Source: Pseudomonadota bacterium
GTDB lineage: Bacteria > Pseudomonadota > Gammaproteobacteria > Pseudomonadales > Oleiphilaceae
Length of the DNA stretch: 64,000 nt
Reading direction: 5' to 3'
Assembly (NCBI GenBank): GCA_002747395.1
Contig: PDPE01000025.1
Span: forward strand, 186,001 to 250,000
The stretch's first letter is position 1. Each line of letters starts with the position of its first letter. This document shows positions 60,202-64,000 of this stretch, in pieces. The notes under the pieces were generated by a model. The model saw only the letters and a program-made list of their open reading frames with translations. It ran no database searches and was not told the origin of the DNA. A program made the position numbers and the translations under genes.

Positions 60202-62130
60202 GTGGTAAGGGTGCCGTTTTTTCTTCGAAGTTCATCAGCACTCGCCTTGCTTTTTCTTTTTTTGGTGGCGTTTTCTGTCCTTTATCCGGTATTGGCTGGA
60301 TGGTTTATGTTTGACGACTATCCAAATCTGGATTCTCTGGCAGCACTGAAAGAGAATTGGACCTGGGCAGGTGCCTGTGAGTTTGTCGCCAATGGCAGAA
60401 GCAGTGTTATTGGCCGCCCGGTGGCTTTGCTAACATTTGTGCCTCAAGCCTCTGACTGGTTGGTTGATGCGTCCGGGTTCAAATTGTTTAATCTGTGTGT
60501 GCATACCATTAACTCTTTTTTTGTGTATCTGGTCACCAAAAAACTGCTTTTTCTCCACCAGTATCGATCCGGTCATGTTCAATCAGGTTCTGCATATCAC
60601 GCTGTTATTGCGCTTGCCGTGGCTATGGTGTGGCTGTTGCACCCTGCGAATATCTCCACCTATGCCTATGTTATTCAGAGAATGACTCTTCTGAGTGCGT
60701 TTTTTTCCCTGCTGGCCATCAACTGTTATATTCAGCCATTTGTTTTGATGGAGCACAACCCGGATAGAGTGATTAATTATCCCGTTCGCGCCCTGAGCAT
60801 TTTGTTTTTGGTTTTCCTGGGGTTGCTATGTAAAGAGAACGGCTTGCTTGCAATAGCGGGTATATTGGCAATTCGCTATTCATTTTTACGCGATACCAAA
60901 GTGAAAGTGTTTGATTTTTTACTGATTTACCTGCCATTAATTGCTGGTGTGATCGGGCTTGTCGTGTTGTGGGACAAACTGGTTGTGGCAGGCTATCAGT
61001 ACCGGGACTTTTCTCTTTATGAACGCCTGTTGAGCCAGGCCAGGATTCTTTTACAGTATTTACATCTTTTTTATTTGCCCTTGCCTTCCGACCTTGTTTT
61101 CTTCAAGGACAGCTTTTCCAAATCGGTCAGTCTGATGCAGCCGTTGACAACGCTTTTTGCCGTTATCGCCTGGGCACTGGTTATTCTGTTCTCTCTCTTT
61201 TGCCGAACCCGCTTGCCCTGGCTGTTTTTTTCCGTTGTCTGGTTTTTGGGTTTTCATGTGCTGGAAAGCACTATTCTGCCATTGGAGTTGTATTTTGAGC
61301 ACAGGAACTATATGCCATTTGCCGGTTTGTCGATTGCCCTGGTTGTGTTTCTTGTCAGTGCCTGTCGGTGGCTGTTTATAAGAAAGTATCACCTGGCCTT
61401 GCTGGTCTCTGTATTCAGTATCACGTTCTGGTTGGTCGGTCTGGTTTATCTGAGTCACCAGCATGCCAGCCTTTGGGGCAGCCCGCTCCGGCTTGGCGAG
61501 TTCTTGTATAAAGTGAATCCGGGTTCAGAGCGCACGCTGGATTATTACGGCAAAACGTTGCTTCAGTATGGCAGGTATAAAGAAGCCAGCCGGATTTTTG
61601 ACGAAATGTTATCTCTGTCTGATGGCCCGACCGCTGTTATAAACCAGTTATATCTGAGCTGTTATCTGGGAGATGAGGTGCTGCCTGAAGATGAGGTGTT
61701 TGTTGAACGAATACGAGGCAGCTCCAGTACCGGGAAAATAACCGGGGCGCTGTTTTTTGTGTTGCAGGCGATGCCTGAAAAAAAATGCATCTATCCTCCC
61801 GTTACAAGAATGAGGCGGCTGATTGATGCTATATTGAAACTTGAAGGTTATCAAACTCCTGACATGTATCGAATCAGCGCCATCGTCTATGCTTTTCAGG
61901 GGCGTTTCAATGAAGCTTTGAATGCATTGGATGAAAGTATAACCAGGGTGAATCATAATGACATAAAGCGCTTTGATTACCAGCTGGATAAACTGGAAAT
62001 GTTGTGCTTGTCGGGAAGACGGGATGCCAGTCAGGCGTTATTGTCAAAACTGAAGATGAAAAGGAATGATATGCTTGAGTCGCAAAGCTATCGTCTCGAC
62101 CAACTGGAAGGGCAGCTCGGTGCAAGATAG
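60202..62130 (+). CDS. GT-C-type membrane glycosyltransferase-like protein with C-terminal TPR region
   Basis: The 642-aa protein has about ten membrane helices in the first 420 residues and a soluble tail of helical repeats (TPR-like: YGKTLLQYGRYKEASRIFDEM, YAFQGRFNEALNALDESI). Near residue 37 the first loop has FMFDDYPNL, the Asp-type motif of GT-C enzymes, and LELYFEHRNYMPFAGL near 370 is typical of the TMTC/O-mannosyltransferase-like family. It probably transfers a sugar from a lipid carrier, and its place next to pilA suggests pilin glycosylation (TfpW/TfpO-like role). The start is GTG at 60202, with AAGG 8 nt before it. Donor and target are unproven. Confidence 0.7.
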   Translation: MVRVPFFLRSSSALALLFLFLVAFSVLYPVLAGWFMFDDYPNLDSLAALKENWTWAGACEFVANGRSSVIGRPVALLTFVPQASDWLVDASGFKLFNLCVHTINSFFVYLVTKKLLFLHQYRSGHVQSGSAYHAVIALAVAMVWLLHPANISTYAYVIQRMTLLSAFFSLLAINCYIQPFVLMEHNPDRVINYPVRALSILFLVFLGLLCKENGLLAIAGILAIRYSFLRDTKVKVFDFLLIYLPLIAGVIGLVVLWDKLVVAGYQYRDFSLYERLLSQARILLQYLHLFYLPLPSDLVFFKDSFSKSVSLMQPLTTLFAVIAWALVILFSLFCRTRLPWLFFSVVWFLGFHVLESTILPLELYFEHRNYMPFAGLSIALVVFLVSACRWLFIRKYHLALLVSVFSITFWLVGLVYLSHQHASLWGSPLRLGEFLYKVNPGSERTLDYYGKTLLQYGRYKEASRIFDEMLSLSDGPTAVINQLYLSCYLGDEVLPEDEVFVERIRGSSSTGKITGALFFVLQAMPEKKCIYPPVTRMRRLIDAILKLEGYQTPDMYRISAIVYAFQGRFNEALNALDESITRVNHNDIKRFDYQLDKLEMLCLSGRRDASQALLSKLKMKRNDMLESQSYRLDQLEGQLGAR

Positions 62131-63064
62131 TAATAATGCAAGTTTGGTGGACGAAAAGGCGAGTCTTGTGTCTTTGTCCATAGTTATTCCCGCAAAAAAC
62201 GAGGCACCTTCCTTGCGGGTATTATTGCCTGATTTAAAGTCCGGTTATCCGGATGCAGAAATCATCGTCGTTAATGATGGCTCGGCAGATGACACTTCAA
62301 ATGTATGTCTGTCTCACCGTGTGATTGAAGTTCGTCACCCTTATTCAAAAGGCAATGGCGCGTCAATTAAAAGTGGTGCCAGAGCAGCGACAGGCGATGT
62401 AATTGTTTTTATGGATGGGGATGGGCAGCATCAGGCAAAAGATGTGGGGCGGTTGGTGGCCGAGCTGGACAAAGGCTTTGATATGGTTGTTGCAGCCAGG
62501 GGCGCCAGGTCGCAAGCAAACTGGAGTCGGCTGGCTGCCAATACTGTTTACAACAAACTGGCGACCTGGATGGTTGGGCATAAGGTGCAGGACTTAACTT
62601 CCGGGTTCAGGGCGGTAAACGCGCGTCTGTTCAGGCAATTTCTTTCCATTCTGCCTAACGGGTTTTCCTATCCGACAACGATTACCATGGCGTTTTTCAG
62701 AGCGGGTTACTCCGTTTCATATTTGCCTGTTATGGTTCTAAAGAGAGAGGGAAAAAGCCATATACATCTGGTGAAGGACGGTGTCCGGTTTCTTTTGATT
62801 ATATTTAAAGTGGGTACGCTTTATTCTCCATTAAAGCTGTTTACGCCCATTAGCCTGATTTTGTTTTTCACCGGATTGTCTTATTACTTCTACACATATA
62901 CAACAGTGGCGCGGTTTACCAATATGTCAGCATTATTGTTTTCGACTTCAATGCTGGTATTTTTGATGGGGTTGGTTGCGGAGCAGATTACTTCGCTCCT
63001 GTACAGTTCGCGAGGGGAGGTGATAACCACGGAGATCAAAAGACACATTGAAAACAATGATTGA
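62120..63064 (+). CDS. Glycosyltransferase family 2 (dolichol-phosphate mannosyltransferase-like) with membrane tail
   Basis: The 314-aa protein has the GT2 motifs SIVIPAKNEAPSL, IIVVNDGSADDT, FMDGDGQHQAKDV and DLTSGFRAVNARLFRQFL. Two membrane helices near the C-terminus (LFTPISLILFFTGLSYYF and ALLFSTSMLVFLMGLVAEQIT) anchor it. It likely loads a sugar on undecaprenyl phosphate for the neighbouring GT-C enzyme. I choose the GTG at 62120, because GGAAGGG lies 7 nt before it; the start overlaps the previous stop by 11 bp. The ATG in the track lies in a different context and gives an out-of-family leader. Confidence 0.88.
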   Translation: MQDSNNASLVDEKASLVSLSIVIPAKNEAPSLRVLLPDLKSGYPDAEIIVVNDGSADDTSNVCLSHRVIEVRHPYSKGNGASIKSGARAATGDVIVFMDGDGQHQAKDVGRLVAELDKGFDMVVAARGARSQANWSRLAANTVYNKLATWMVGHKVQDLTSGFRAVNARLFRQFLSILPNGFSYPTTITMAFFRAGYSVSYLPVMVLKREGKSHIHLVKDGVRFLLIIFKVGTLYSPLKLFTPISLILFFTGLSYYFYTYTTVARFTNMSALLFSTSMLVFLMGLVAEQITSLLYSSRGEVITTEIKRHIENND

Positions 63065-63093
63065 AGAAGTCGAATTTGGTGGCAGGTGCAGTG

Positions 63094-64000
63094 ATGATTT
63101 ACAGTCCTTTGGCGTCAGGGAATGGTGCTTATATTCTCCATTCCCAGCTTTCTCGATATATTGATAATTACCATGTGTGCGCGGTTCCGGCCAAATTAAC
63201 CGTGTTTCCGCCCCTGCTTGCTCGATATGTGAAAAATGCCCGATTGGTTCATACCGTGCCAGAATATGGTGATGTATTTTTGCAAGCCGCAGAAAAATCA
63301 GTTGTGACATTTCATAACTATTTCTGGGATGAGGCTTATTTCAACTATTGCCAACCGTTACGTCGACTTTTTTATAAATATGTGCAAAAAGCATATGTAA
63401 AACGTGCCTTGATTCAGGCTGATGTGATCACCACAGTGAGTGATTTTACTGCAAATCTGATTTCCTCTGCTTTTCCCGGAGTCTCTGTCAAAACAATATA
63501 TAACGGGGTAGATGTAGACAAATTCAAACCCATACAAAGTAAAGAAGGGCGGAAAATAAAAGTGCTGTTTTCCGGAAATACATCCAGAAGGAAGGGGGGG
63601 CACATTTTGTCTGCTATAGCTGATAGCCTGCCTGGCGGAGTAATGTTACAGGTGACGGGAGGGCCAAGTGTTAACTCTGCACATATTAATCACCCGAATA
63701 TAGAGTTTCTTGGAGCTGTTCACCATGATTCAATGCCAAATCTTTATAATCAGGCTGATATGCTGCTGTTACCCAGTTACCGTGAAGGGCTGAGTTTGTC
63801 AGTGCTTGAGGCAATGGCTTCGGGGCTGCCTGTAATCGGTTATGACAGTTCTTCTATGAGTGAACTGATTGTGGCTGAAAAAGGGGGGATTTTGTGTCAG
63901 GCAGGTGATGTGAGTGCACTAAACGTCGCGATCAGGGAGTTAGCCGGAGATCCTCTCAAGCGATATGAGATGGGGCAATTTAATCGCGCTCGCACCGAAC
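63094..64000 (+). CDS. Glycosyltransferase family 4 (partial, cut by window end)
   Basis: The reading frame stays open to the window end (302 codons), so it is missing from the ORF track. It has MIYSPLASGNGAYILHSQL as the N-terminal nucleotide-sugar fold, VTTVSDFTANLISSAFPGVSVKTIYNGVDVDKFKPI, LFSGNTSRRKGGHILSAIAD and the EX7E-type site PSYREGLSLSVLEAMASGLPVIGYD. I choose the ATG at 63094 with AGG 7 nt upstream; GTG at 63091 and TTG at 63061 are alternatives. It follows the GT2 gene directly and continues the glycan cluster. Confidence 0.88.
   Translation, partial: MIYSPLASGNGAYILHSQLSRYIDNYHVCAVPAKLTVFPPLLARYVKNARLVHTVPEYGDVFLQAAEKSVVTFHNYFWDEAYFNYCQPLRRLFYKYVQKAYVKRALIQADVITTVSDFTANLISSAFPGVSVKTIYNGVDVDKFKPIQSKEGRKIKVLFSGNTSRRKGGHILSAIADSLPGGVMLQVTGGPSVNSAHINHPNIEFLGAVHHDSMPNLYNQADMLLLPSYREGLSLSVLEAMASGLPVIGYDSSSMSELIVAEKGGILCQAGDVSALNVAIRELAGDPLKRYEMGQFNRARTE

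Overview
This window is one chromosomal segment of a gammaproteobacterium, most likely a marine or environmental member of the Pseudomonadales/Oceanospirillales/Cellvibrionales group. The evidence is gene content and order: yhdP-nitrilase, darP-ptsO-rapZ-ptsN-hpf-rpoN-lptB-lptA-lptC-kdsC-kdsD-caxA, mlaC-ibaG-murA-hisG-hisD-hisC, and pilA next to pilB-pilC-pilD-coaE-yacG. All follow a Pseudomonas-like order. RapA, YhdP, IbaG, ZapE, DUF1302/DUF1329 and a PEP-CTERM protein fit the same group. No rRNA, tRNA, CRISPR array, transposase or phage gene was seen. The species is not identifiable by eye.

Layout. 0-5 kb: a leftward dipeptide/oligopeptide ABC importer (solute-binding protein, fused double ATPase, two permeases; the last is cut by the window edge). 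5-8 kb: small accessory genes (GNAT-like protein, SGNH hydrolase, PPC/DUF4214 protein). 8-17.6 kb: rapA, a lipid A acyltransferase, a CoA-binding protein, yhdP and a nitrilase. 17.6-27 kb: a long leftward envelope and nitrogen-PTS block (caxA, kdsD, kdsC, lptCAB, rpoN, hpf, ptsN, rapZ, ptsO, darP). 27-35 kb: rightward mlaC, ibaG, murA, hisGDC, a Nif3-like protein and zapE. 35-44 kb: thiolase, the DUF1302/DUF1329 pair, three lipoprotein or small membrane-associated genes and a YfaZ-like porin. 44-49.6 kb: an ArsR repressor divergent from an MMPL pump, a LolA-like carrier, a beta-barrel and a DUF2892 protein. 50-54 kb: PEP-CTERM protein, trmO, an unknown envelope protein, lrgAB and a HIT protein. 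54-60 kb: yacG, coaE, pilD, pilC, pilB and pilA. 60-64 kb: a GT-C-like membrane protein and two glycosyltransferases, the last cut by the window edge.

How the genes fit together. Much of the window builds or services the envelope: Kdo synthesis and the LPS bridge, lipid A acylation, phospholipid traffic (YhdP, MlaC), peptidoglycan (MurA) and two sets of barrel plus periplasmic carrier genes. Sigma-54 (rpoN) is encoded here, and two good -24/-12 promoters are visible, one before pilA and one before the PEP-CTERM gene. The ArsR gene and its operator sit on a near-consensus promoter of the MMPL operon.

Most distinctive features. (1) Short tandem duplications, with units of 8-20 bp and 2-5 copies, recur at gene junctions, in leaders, across stop codons and inside gene overlaps. 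(2) Conserved neighbourhoods have lost members: mlaFED and mlaB around mlaC, and tldD/pmbA around the nitrilase and darP. (3) Several compact regulatory devices are visible: a promoter nested in a terminator before ibaG, a Shine-Dalgarno hairpin with the upstream stop codon in its loop, and ATGA-chained mini-ORFs. Homology statements come from motif recognition only; no search was run.
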